In this document: piece by piece, positions 1 to 5,538 of the stretch | How the letters are laid out: every line of letters begins with the position of its first letter | Position numbering within the stretch: the stretch's first letter is position 1 | Made by a program: the position numbers and the translations under genes | The notes under the pieces: model-generated | The model's database searches: none | Told to the model about the DNA's origin: nothing | What the model saw: the letters and a program-made list of their open reading frames with translations, nothing else | Origin: an uncultured Phascolarctobacterium sp. | GTDB taxonomy: Bacteria; Bacillota; Negativicutes; Acidaminococcales; Acidaminococcaceae | DNA: 13,023 nucleotides | Direction: 5' to 3' | Assembly (NCBI GenBank): GCA_937901335.1 | Contig: CALCHC010000089.1 | Span: 1 to 13,023, forward strand

Positions 1-41
1 TTAGCATGGGGTTTAGTTCTTTCGTATTTAGCTTTTGCCAT
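1..41 (-). CDS. tuf: Elongation factor Tu, N-terminal fragment (runs off the window)
   Basis: The first 13 codons on the minus strand read MAKAKYERTKPHA, which is the highly conserved EF-Tu N-terminus (family form MAKAKFERTKPHVN). EF-Tu is the GTPase that delivers aminoacyl-tRNA to the ribosome. The ATG at 41-39 is preceded by a GGAGG Shine-Dalgarno (plus-strand cctcc at 51-55) at normal spacing. The remainder, including the GTP-binding motifs, lies outside the window. The tRNA cluster and its terminator sit directly upstream, so tuf must start from its own promoter in the roughly 110 bp between them; the best candidate there is sigma-H-like. Confidence 0.93.
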   Translation of the reverse strand, partial: MAKAKYERTKPHA

Positions 42-107
42 TTTGAATTTCCTCCAATTCAACAATTAATAAAAGTGTTAAAAATATAACAAACGAACTA
101 CCTTGTT

Positions 108-136
108 ATATTCGCCAACAGAAATTAAATTCCTGC
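108..136 (-). promoter_or_regulatory. Candidate sigma-H-type promoter for tuf
   Basis: On the minus strand, GCAGGAATT (136-128), an 11-nt spacer and GGCGAATAT (116-108) match the Bacillus sigma-H consensus RNAGGAWWW-(11-12)-RNNGAATWW at every defined position. Initiation would fall near position 100, giving a leader of about 60 nt before tuf. I find no good sigma-A pair (TTGACA/TATAAT with 16-18 nt spacing) in the same interval. The match is seen in the sequence; its use by SigH is an inference. Confidence 0.6.
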
Positions 137-155
137 TTGAATTAGCGTACATAAC

Positions 156-180
156 AAAAAAACCTCATTAAATGAGGTTT
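156..180 (-). terminator. Rho-independent terminator after the tRNA cluster
   Basis: Plus-strand arms AAACCTCAT (160-168) and ATGAGGTTT (172-180) form a perfect 9-bp stem with a 3-nt loop. On the minus strand the stem ends in an uninterrupted T run continuing to 156. It lies 11 bp beyond the CCA end of tRNA-Met, so it ends the tRNA transcript and separates it from tuf. Confidence 0.88.
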
Positions 181-191
181 ACTTTTCAAGT

Positions 192-268
192 TGGTGGCGG
201 CGCACGGATTCGAACCGCGGACACTGCGGGTATGAACCGCATGCTCTAGCCAACTGAGCTACGCCGCC
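192..268 (-). tRNA. tRNA-Met (CAT), elongator type
   Basis: A 77-nt cloverleaf. The acceptor stem GGCGGCG/CGCCGCC is fully paired with discriminator A and an encoded CCA. The anticodon stem GCGG/CCGC encloses a loop carrying CAT. The paired first position (G1-C72) and GTAGCTCAG D-arm indicate the elongator methionine tRNA rather than the initiator. A CAT tRNA could instead be tRNA-Ile2 (lysidine-modified), but the sequence resembles Firmicute elongator Met. It is the last tRNA before the terminator. Confidence 0.92.
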
Positions 269-272
269 AAAT

Positions 273-348
273 TGGAGCTGATGACCAGGATTGAACTGGT
301 GACCTTATCCTTACCAAGGATACGCTCTGCCGACTGAGCTACATCAGC
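273..348 (-). tRNA. tRNA-Thr (GGT)
   Basis: A 76-nt cloverleaf with acceptor GCTGATG/CATCAGC, discriminator T and encoded CCA. The anticodon stem-loop TATCC-TTGGTAA-GGATA carries GGT, reading ACC/ACT threonine codons. It lies between the fMet and Met tRNA genes, 4 bp upstream of the latter in transcription order. Confidence 0.95.
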
Positions 349-357
349 ATATTAAAT

Positions 358-433
<76 letters not shown>

Positions 434-442
434 GTAAAGGGT

Positions 443-527
443 TGGTGGTGAGGGTTGGATTCGAACCAACGAAGCGAAACGCGGCAGATTTACAGTCTGC
501 TCCCTTTAGCCACTCGGGAACCTCACC
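443..527 (-). tRNA. tRNA-Tyr (GTA)
   Basis: An 85-nt type II tRNA with a long variable arm. Acceptor GGTGAGG/CCTCACC, discriminator A and encoded CCA. The anticodon loop contains CTGTAAA, so the anticodon is GTA. It is the first gene of the four-tRNA transcript, starting about 15 bp after the -10 box of a near-consensus promoter. Confidence 0.95.
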
Positions 528-542
528 GTTGCGACAAGAGAT

Positions 543-571
543 ATTATACTGCATCAAATTCGCGTTGTCAA
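543..571 (-). promoter_or_regulatory. Strong sigma-A promoter of the Tyr-fMet-Thr-Met tRNA transcript
   Basis: On the minus strand a perfect -35 TTGACA (571-566), a 17-nt spacer and a perfect -10 TATAAT (548-543) lie just upstream of tRNA-Tyr. A double-consensus promoter is typical of stable RNA operons. Confidence 0.93.
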
Positions 572-602
572 CACTTTTTAGTCAACTTTTTTCGCATCTT
601 TG

Positions 603-632
603 AAAATTAAAACGCCGCAAAACTTTGCGGCG
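603..632 (-). terminator. Terminator after tRNA-Thr(TGT)
   Basis: Arms CGCCGCAAA (613-621) and TTTGCGGCG (624-632) are a perfect 9-bp inverted repeat with a GC-rich base. On the minus strand it is followed by TTTTAATTTT. It lies 10 bp past the CCA of tRNA-Thr(TGT) and upstream of the next tRNA promoter, so tRNA-Thr(TGT) is a separate unit. Confidence 0.87.
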
Positions 633-642
633 AAATAATCAG

Positions 643-718
643 TGGAGCTGGCGAGAGGAATCGAACCCCCAACCTGCTGATTACAAGTCAGCTGCTCTGC
701 CTATTGAGCTACGCCAGC
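643..718 (-). tRNA. tRNA-Thr (TGT)
   Basis: A 76-nt cloverleaf with acceptor GCTGGCG/CGCCAGC, discriminator T and encoded CCA. The anticodon stem-loop CTGAC-TTGTAAT-CAG carries TGT, reading ACA/ACG threonine codons. It has its own promoter and its own terminator. Confidence 0.95.
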
Positions 719-732
719 GCGATTACTTAAGT

Positions 733-761
733 AGTATAACTTATAAAACTTTCTTTGTCAA
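733..761 (-). promoter_or_regulatory. Sigma-A promoter of tRNA-Thr(TGT)
   Basis: A perfect -35 TTGACA (761-756), a 17-nt spacer and -10 TATACT (738-733) on the minus strand precede the tRNA 5' end by 14 bp. The promoter lies only about 35 bp beyond the uppP stop codon. Confidence 0.9.
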
Positions 762-795
762 CGACTTCCTGTTTCATTTGCATGCAATGATTTTC

Positions 796-1599
796 CTACA
801 TATAAAAGTACCAGTAGCAAACAGCCGCTAAACAAATACGATAATATGCAAAAGCAGACAAGCTATATTTATGAAGGAACTTTAAAAACCACAACACAGA
901 CCAGTAGGCAACTACAAAAGCAGTCACAAAACCAATAGCTAAAATTTGCAGGTCACCTGCTGTAAGAAGATGAATATTCTTCAACAAGTCATAAAAGCAC
1001 GCCACAAACATCAAAGGTACTGCAATCAAGAAAGTAAAATGGGCAGCAACTTCCCTACTCAAACCAACTAACAAGCCTCCGGCAATGGTACTGCCACTGC
1101 GACTAAAGCCCGGCCAAAGAGAAAGAAATTGAAAAACACCAACCCACAAAGCTTGCTTAATGCTAATCTTATCAACATCTTGAACAAGCTCAGCCTGCTT
1201 ATCTTTAGCAGCATGCTCAGCATACATTAAAAGAAATGCACCCGCTACCAAAGCATAAATAACAGTCAAAGGTCCAAAAAGATATTCCTTAATATAATCA
1301 TAAAGAAAAAATGCAACCAGCATTACAGGCATTGTCCCCGCAACAACGTGCCACACACTCAAGCCTTTATCAACTTGCCATCCTTCTTTTGTGAAGAAGC
1401 GGTAGAAACGTTCTTTATATATGAAGATAACAGAAAGAATTGCACCCAGTTGAACAAAGACCTCAAAAATATGAGCAATACGTTCATCAAAACCTAACCA
1501 ATTAGCTACAAGAATCATATGCCCTGTTGAGGAAACAGGCAAGAACTCCGTCAAACCTTCTACGACACCAACAATAACGGCAATCAAATATTGATCCAT
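796..1599 (-). CDS. uppP: Undecaprenyl-diphosphatase (UppP/BacA family)
   Basis: This integral membrane phosphatase converts undecaprenyl diphosphate to undecaprenyl phosphate, regenerating the lipid carrier for peptidoglycan synthesis; the family also confers bacitracin tolerance. The 267-residue protein has the two family signatures: EGLTEFLPVSSTGH at residues 14-27, and PGFSRSGST at 163-171 with the catalytic arginine/serine region. Several hydrophobic segments follow throughout, and the length is normal. I chose the ATG at 1599 because AGAGG lies 10 nt upstream; a TTG three codons earlier sits too close to that ribosome site. It has its own candidate promoter. No obvious terminator follows before the tRNA-Thr promoter, so read-through into the tRNA region is possible. 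Confidence 0.96.
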   Translation of the reverse strand: MDQYLIAVIVGVVEGLTEFLPVSSTGHMILVANWLGFDERIAHIFEVFVQLGAILSVIFIYKERFYRFFTKEGWQVDKGLSVWHVVAGTMPVMLVAFFLYDYIKEYLFGPLTVIYALVAGAFLLMYAEHAAKDKQAELVQDVDKISIKQALWVGVFQFLSLWPGFSRSGSTIAGGLLVGLSREVAAHFTFLIAVPLMFVACFYDLLKNIHLLTAGDLQILAIGFVTAFVVAYWSVLWFLKFLHKYSLSAFAYYRICLAAVCYWYFYM

Positions 1600-1637
1600 A
1601 AAATCCAATCCTCTAGTATGAATTATTCACGTACCTC

Positions 1638-1666
1638 ATTATACACACTAGATTATTGTTCAGCAA
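1638..1666 (-). promoter_or_regulatory. Candidate sigma-A promoter of uppP
   Basis: A perfect -10 TATAAT (1643-1638), a 17-nt spacer and a weak -35 TTGCTG (1666-1661) on the minus strand sit about 40 bp upstream of the uppP start and after the pfkA terminator. The -10 is convincing; the -35 matches only three or four positions. Confidence 0.55.
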
Positions 1667-1710
1667 TAAAACATCCCTATACTTCACCTATATTTTACAA
1701 AAGAAATTAA

Positions 1711-1734
1711 AAAAGACGGCTTACGCCGTCTTTT
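1711..1734 (-). terminator. Terminator after pfkA
   Basis: AAAAGACGGC (1711-1720), a TTAC loop and GCCGTCTTTT (1725-1734) form a 10-bp stem about 22 bp past the pfkA stop codon. Poly-A on the left and poly-T on the right make it potentially bidirectional, but only minus-strand genes are present nearby. Confidence 0.9.
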
Positions 1735-1756
1735 TATGTAAATCTAAAATTATCAC

Positions 1757-2851
1757 TTAGTCACCAAAACAGATACCAATCTGACGTCCAGTACGAATAA
1801 TTTCGCTATCTGTAGGAACAAGACGCGGACTAGATGCTGCTTTTTGAATGTACACAGTAACTATTTGGTCATTTTCCAAGGAAACCATTACATTAAACTC
1901 GCCACGCAAGCACGCTTCTGCAGCTGCTACACCGTAACGTGTAGAAAGAATCCTATCGTATGAAGAAGGAGAACCGCCACGTTGCAAGTAACCAAGCACT
2001 GTACAACGGGATTCAATACCAGTACGTTCTTCAATCTCACGCACCAGTCTTTCGCCTGCACCGCCTAAACGGATGGGTTCAAAGCTTCCTTTAACTACAC
2101 GAGCAACAGAAAGTTCACCACCAATAGGTTTAGCACCTTCCGCAACTACTACAATGCTAAAGTTCTTTCCATCTTTCCTACGTTGTTCAATCTTTTCGAT
2201 GACAGAATCAATATTGTAAGGAATTTCCGGAAGAAGAATTACATCTGCGCCACCTGCGATGCCACTGTAGAGTGCAATCCAACCTGCATAACGACCCATT
2301 ACTTCCAACGCCATTACACGATGGTGGGATTCAGCAGTAGTATGCAATCTATCTACAGCTTCTGTAGCACAAGCCACTGCAGTATCAAACCCGAAGGTAC
2401 GTTCCGTACAGGGCAAGTCGTTGTCGATAGTCTTAGGTACACCAACAACTTTGATACCACACTCACGTGCCAGTTTAGCACCGATGTTCAGGCTTCCGTC
2501 ACCGCCAATAACAACCAAAGCTTCGATATCATGCTTCTCAAGATTTTCGACTACCTTGTCTCGCATATCATAATAAACAAGCTCACCATTTTCTTCAACG
2601 GCAAATTTAAACGGGTTATCGCGGTTGGTAGTTCCTAAAATCGTGCCGCCGCGGGGCAGAATGCCTGAAACATCAGCAAAGTTCATCAGTTTTAAGTTAC
2701 CATTTATAAGTCCATTGAAGCCGTTATAGATACCAAAGACTTCGCAATCGTTTTGCAAGAAAGTCTTGATTACGGCACGAATAACAGCATTCAATCCAGG
2801 ACAATCGCCACCGCCGGTTAATACGGCAAAGCGACGTTTCTTTTCAGCCAT
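1757..2851 (-). CDS. pfkA: 6-phosphofructokinase, group III/mixed-substrate type
   Basis: The enzyme phosphorylates fructose 6-phosphate to fructose 1,6-bisphosphate, the committed step of glycolysis, in the cytosol. The 364 residues carry the N-terminal nucleotide loop GGGDCPGLNA (13-22), GGDGS (116-120), the catalytic PKTIDND (139-145; D143 the expected base), MGR (185-187) and LGYLQRGG (286-293). Gly119 (E. coli 104 position) favours ATP, whereas Lys140 (E. coli 124) is the residue found in pyrophosphate-using enzymes; this Gly/Lys pairing is known from ATP-using group III enzymes such as those of actinobacteria. It is longer than classical E. coli PfkA (about 320 residues). The ATG has a GGAGG 6 nt upstream. 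It lies 13 bp after the BrxF-like gene, so the two are probably co-transcribed. The donor remains an inference. Confidence 0.93.
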   Translation of the reverse strand: MAEKKRRFAVLTGGGDCPGLNAVIRAVIKTFLQNDCEVFGIYNGFNGLINGNLKLMNFADVSGILPRGGTILGTTNRDNPFKFAVEENGELVYYDMRDKVVENLEKHDIEALVVIGGDGSLNIGAKLARECGIKVVGVPKTIDNDLPCTERTFGFDTAVACATEAVDRLHTTAESHHRVMALEVMGRYAGWIALYSGIAGGADVILLPEIPYNIDSVIEKIEQRRKDGKNFSIVVVAEGAKPIGGELSVARVVKGSFEPIRLGGAGERLVREIEERTGIESRCTVLGYLQRGGSPSSYDRILSTRYGVAAAEACLRGEFNVMVSLENDQIVTVYIQKAASSPRLVPTDSEIIRTGRQIGICFGD

Positions 2852-2864
2852 TTAAGCCTCCAAA

Positions 2865-3329
2865 TTAGCCTTCAACATCCCAAATTTTGAATCCGTCCGG
2901 GCTAATGCGGATTGCTTCAGTGCCATCGAATTTGTCATAGCACAGGTTGCCATTTTCCATGTAGCCAGGCCATGCAGTAACGATGGTGAATTGTTTGCTC
3001 AGCTTACGCATCAAGCTGTCAGTGTTAATGTGGAATACAGGAACGAACAAAGTTTGCAATCTATCGAGAATAATAACGTCAGCGTTGTAGCTTGCCAATA
3101 CTTCAGCAAACATATCAGGAGCATACAAGCCTCTGTCAGCAGCCGGAATAGCCAAGAATTCTTCGCTAATCAACATACGGCAGTCAACATAAGTCCATTT
3201 TTTCATTTCAGCAGCTTCGCGTAACACTTTACTTTTGCCGCTACCCGGTTTACCAGTTACGATAACTACGTTACCTTTGTCTGCTTGTGCAGCTTCAACT
3301 GCGTTTACTAATGCTTGTACTTGATCCAT
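2865..3329 (-). CDS. BrxF-like small P-loop NTPase, orphan
   Basis: A 154-residue soluble protein with a Walker A GKPGSGKS (26-33) and a Walker B-like strand VIILD (85-89), followed by LQTLF and a C-terminal AWPG (119-122) with a YMENGNLCYDKFDG-type tail. The order LD-x-(I/L)-x-x-LF, then SLMRKLSK, then W(P/N)G and a small C-terminal strand resembles BrxF, the small P-loop protein of type 3 BREX phage-defence loci, as I remember that family. No brxC, pglX, pglZ, brxA or brxH is present; the gene instead precedes pfkA by 13 bp. The ATG at 3329 is supported by GGGAGG 8 nt upstream; an in-frame ATG 11 codons earlier has no ribosome site and lies in a hairpin. Its role here is unknown. A generic AAA/ATPase-fold regulator is the alternative. 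Confidence 0.72.
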   Translation of the reverse strand: MDQVQALVNAVEAAQADKGNVVIVTGKPGSGKSKVLREAAEMKKWTYVDCRMLISEEFLAIPAADRGLYAPDMFAEVLASYNADVIILDRLQTLFVPVFHINTDSLMRKLSKQFTIVTAWPGYMENGNLCYDKFDGTEAIRISPDGFKIWDVEG

Positions 3330-3346
3330 GATTAAAACCTCCCTAG

Positions 3347-3360
3347 ACACCCGAAGGTGC
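3347..3360 (-). promoter_or_regulatory. cUUCGg-capped leader hairpin before the BrxF-like gene
   Basis: The minus-strand leader reads GCACC-TTCG-GGTGT: four Watson-Crick pairs plus one G-T pair, closed by the unusually stable C(UUCG)G tetraloop. It ends 3 nt before the GGGAGG ribosome site (3343-3338). It has no T run, so it is not a terminator. It may stabilise the 5' end or tune ribosome access. Confidence 0.5.
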
Positions 3361-3393
3361 ATTTTTTGATAACCATTTTATTTAGTTAACTCT

Positions 3394-3422
3394 ATATTCG
3401 CTAAATTCCTCTAAACTCCTCT
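3394..3422 (-). promoter_or_regulatory. Candidate sigma-H-type promoter of the brxF-like/pfkA operon
   Basis: On the minus strand AGAGGAGTT (3422-3414), an 11-nt spacer and AGCGAATAT (3402-3394) fit RNAGGAWWW-(11)-RNNGAATWW with one mismatch (G in the first W of the -35). The predicted start is about 55 nt before the gene. No sigma-A promoter of comparable quality is visible here. The -10 differs by one base from the one upstream of tuf. Confidence 0.52.
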
Positions 3423-3425
3423 AAA
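3396..3425 (-). repeat. Three tandem 10-bp units upstream of the BrxF-like gene
   Basis: Plus-strand units attcgCTAAA, ttcctCTAAA and ctcctCTAAA follow each other with a 10-bp period, that is, about one helical turn. They overlap the candidate sigma-H promoter, so the duplicated AGAGGA blocks may be alternative -35 elements, protein-binding sites, or simple slippage products. Confidence 0.6.
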
Positions 3426-3463
3426 AAATTTACACCATTCAAAAAAATTTTGAATGGTGTAAA
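3423..3463 (-). terminator. Strong terminator after sigH
   Basis: Arms 3429-3444 and 3448-3463 are a perfect 16-bp inverted repeat with a 3-nt loop; the centre is A/T rich and each arm contains ACACCATTC or its complement. On the minus strand it is followed by a T run (complement of the A run at 3423-3428). It closes the long yacL-sigH operon about 50 bp past the sigH stop. Confidence 0.92.
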
Positions 3464-3511
3464 TAAGTGTTACACTTTTATCAGAAATCGCAAGAATTCC
3501 GAAAAACAATA

Positions 3512-4231
3512 TTATTTTTTGTTATGGAAACGCTCAGTCGGGTCAATTGCCAGCAAGCCACTATATACAGTTCGCAAATCAGTAATGTCACCACGGCTGA
3601 TAATATACTTCTCTAACTTACGTTTTACACGTTGCAAAGCATTGTCGATGGACTTAATGTGACGGTCTAAATCTTCAGCAATCTCTTGATAAGATTTACC
3701 ATCCAAATAGCTCATCAATACTTTCCATTCCAAATCACTGAGAATATTATTCATCTTATTCTCAATATCGTCAAACTCCTCGCGGCTAATAACCATATCT
3801 TCCGGATTCGCCACTCTTACACCGCTGATGATATCCAGCAAAGTACGGTCAGAATCTTCTTCGTAGATAGGCTTATTCAAGGACACGTAGGAATTCAACG
3901 GAATGTGTTTTTGTCTAGTTGCAGTTTTAATCGCCGTAATGATTTGACGAGTTACACACAACTCAGCAAAAGCACGGAAGGATGACTGTTTATCGCCTTT
4001 AAAATCGCGAATAGCCTTATAAAGACCAATCATACCCTCTTGAATAATGTCTTCCCTTTCAGCACCAATTAAAAAATAACTGCGTGCCTTAGCTCTGACA
4101 AAGTTTCTGTATTTATGCAGCAAATACTCCTGCGCCAGTACATTGTCATTCAGTTGCGCATCTAAAACGATATCCTCATCAGTCATATCAACAAAGACCT
4201 CATAAGGATCGTTTTGTATTTCTGTAGTCAT
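3512..4231 (-). CDS. sigH: RNA polymerase sigma factor SigH (Spo0H family)
   Basis: A sigma-70 family alternative factor. In Bacillus it directs early stationary-phase, sporulation and competence genes; in non-sporulating relatives it is mainly linked to competence. Region 2 (about residues 35-105) has YRNFVRAKARSYFLIGAERED and QEGMIGLYKAIRDFK, nearly identical to Bacillus SigH as I recall it. Region 4 (about 160-212) contains the helix-turn-helix SYQEIAEDLDRHIKSIDNALQR. The protein has 239 residues against 218 in B. subtilis; the extra part is a C-terminal tail of about 24 residues after KRKLEKY. The ATG follows GGAGG by 11 nt, and an ATG-TAA start-stop lies in between. It is the last gene of the operon, 24 bp after yacP, as in Bacillus. 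Confidence 0.96.
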   Translation of the reverse strand: MTTEIQNDPYEVFVDMTDEDIVLDAQLNDNVLAQEYLLHKYRNFVRAKARSYFLIGAEREDIIQEGMIGLYKAIRDFKGDKQSSFRAFAELCVTRQIITAIKTATRQKHIPLNSYVSLNKPIYEEDSDRTLLDIISGVRVANPEDMVISREEFDDIENKMNNILSDLEWKVLMSYLDGKSYQEIAEDLDRHIKSIDNALQRVKRKLEKYIISRGDITDLRTVYSGLLAIDPTERFHNKK

Positions 4232-4255
4232 AAATTACATATCCTCCGCTAATTT

Positions 4256-4768
4256 TTACTTTCGGCGCAATTTTTCAAAATGGGCCAAAACATCATCTGC
4301 AAGCCTGCCACCTAACTCGTTACGGTTTAATCCGCTAGCAGGTTGGCGCAACTTTGCAGCAATTGCCTTCTTGGCATTTTTATAATCCTCGTGAAATTCA
4401 CGAGCAGAAATTCGATAAGCACCAGCACCTAAAATGTGCATTTGCTCTGCGTAGTCGCTTGTTACTACAAAAACCTTGGCACGCTCATGCCTTAACTCAT
4501 AGGTACGCCGTTCAATCCAAGCATCCGCAGTTTCGCCTTCATTAGTAAAGACAACTTCTACACCATGCATATTGGTAACAGAACCATCACCTTGCGCATC
4601 CTGAGCATCGAAAACTACGACGCCACGTTGTCCTTTGAAAGCAGCGTATTCAGAAATATTGGCAACCAAAATTTCACGAGCATGTTCCAAGCTTTCAACT
4701 CGTAACTTAGCAAACTCTTTCCAAGCATTAATAACGTTATAGCCGTCTACAATTAAGTATTCAGCCAT
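4256..4768 (-). CDS. yacP: Rae1/YacP-type NYN-domain endoribonuclease
   Basis: A 170-residue PIN-like NYN-domain protein. The Bacillus homologue Rae1 enters the ribosomal A site and cleaves mRNA during translation. Visible conserved acidic positions include D8 in VDGYNVI (residues 7-13), D54 in VFDAQD, D82 in ETADAWIE and D105 in TSDY, the expected metal-binding set. Length is typical. The ATG lies only 2 bp after the rlmB stop with a weak ribosome site, so translation is probably coupled to rlmB. The rlmB-yacP-sigH order matches Bacillus. Confidence 0.93.
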   Translation of the reverse strand: MAEYLIVDGYNVINAWKEFAKLRVESLEHAREILVANISEYAAFKGQRGVVVFDAQDAQGDGSVTNMHGVEVVFTNEGETADAWIERRTYELRHERAKVFVVTSDYAEQMHILGAGAYRISAREFHEDYKNAKKAIAAKLRQPASGLNRNELGGRLADDVLAHFEKLRRK

Positions 4769-4770
4769 AA

Positions 4771-5514
4771 TTATTTGCCTGCCATGCGACGTTGACGCAC
4801 CGCTTCGTACATTAAGATTGCACCTGCAGCAGATGCATTAAGGGAAGATACTCCCCCGCCCATAGGAATGCTGGCGATAGTATCGCATTTTTGTTTAACA
4901 AGACGCCCTAAACCTTTACCTTCTGCACCAATTACCAGAACCAGAGGACCAGTCATATTTACAGTGTAATGTTCTTCGCCGTCCATATCAGCACCAATTA
5001 CCCAGCAACCACGATTTTGTAAATCTTCAATGGCTTGAGCAATGTTACCAATTTGCACAACGGGAACATATTCCACTGCACCGGCAGAAATCTTAGCTAC
5101 CACTGCATTAAGCGGGCAACTACGACGTTTAGGCATCAATACGCCATGTACCCCTGCAGCATCTGCAGTACGAATCAACGCACCCACGTTTTGCGGGTCT
5201 TGCAGTTCATCAAGCAGCAAAATGAAAGGGTCTTCATTTTTCGCAGCAGCTTTAGCGAATACATCATCCAAAGTTTGGAAAGCAATGGGAGCTACCATCG
5301 CCACAATACCTTGATGGCGCATTCCGGGTACAAGCTTATCTAATTTTTCTTGTTTAACGTAATCGATGAGAATGTTTTTTGCTTTAGCAGCTGCAATGAT
5401 TTCACCAATGCTACCACCTTTAGCACCATCCTGCACCAAGATTTTATTTATGGAACGCTCGCTGCGCAATGCTTCAGTAACTGAATTGCGACCGGCGATA
5501 ATATCCTCAGCCAT
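4771..5514 (-). CDS. rlmB: 23S rRNA 2'-O-methyltransferase, RlmB/TrmH family
   Basis: A SPOUT-fold, S-adenosylmethionine-dependent ribose methyltransferase, in E. coli modifying G2251 of 23S rRNA. The N-terminal substrate-binding domain (about residues 1-75, starting IIAGRNSVTEALR) is followed by the trefoil-knot domain with motif 1 LDELQDPQNVGALIRTADAAG around 101-121 (N109 and R115 expected catalytic), motif 2 VLVIGAEGKGL near 192-202 and motif 3 IPMGGGVSSLNASAAGAI near 216-233. Its 247 residues are the normal length. The ATG has AGGAGG a few bases upstream. Family members modify different positions, so the exact target is inferred from synteny. Confidence 0.93.
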   Translation of the reverse strand: MAEDIIAGRNSVTEALRSERSINKILVQDGAKGGSIGEIIAAAKAKNILIDYVKQEKLDKLVPGMRHQGIVAMVAPIAFQTLDDVFAKAAAKNEDPFILLLDELQDPQNVGALIRTADAAGVHGVLMPKRRSCPLNAVVAKISAGAVEYVPVVQIGNIAQAIEDLQNRGCWVIGADMDGEEHYTVNMTGPLVLVIGAEGKGLGRLVKQKCDTIASIPMGGGVSSLNASAAGAILMYEAVRQRRMAGK

Positions 5515-5538
5515 AAAACCCTCCTAAAATTCAGGTTT

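Noticed and set aside
778..787. Palindrome TTGCATGCAA after uppP
   Set aside because: A 10-bp self-complementary site without loop or T run; not a terminator and common by chance.
2865..3329. Presence of a BREX type 3 defence system
   Set aside because: Only a BrxF-like gene is seen; the neighbours are pfkA, sigH and uppP, with none of the other BREX genes.
3330..3362. An upstream in-frame ATG at 3362 for the BrxF-like gene
   Set aside because: No Shine-Dalgarno precedes it and the codons coincide with the hairpin and the real ribosome site of the ATG at 3329.
3465..3477. Palindrome AAGTGTTACACTT after sigH
   Set aside because: Short, AT-rich and next to a much stronger terminator whose arm shares the TTACAC sequence; probably incidental.
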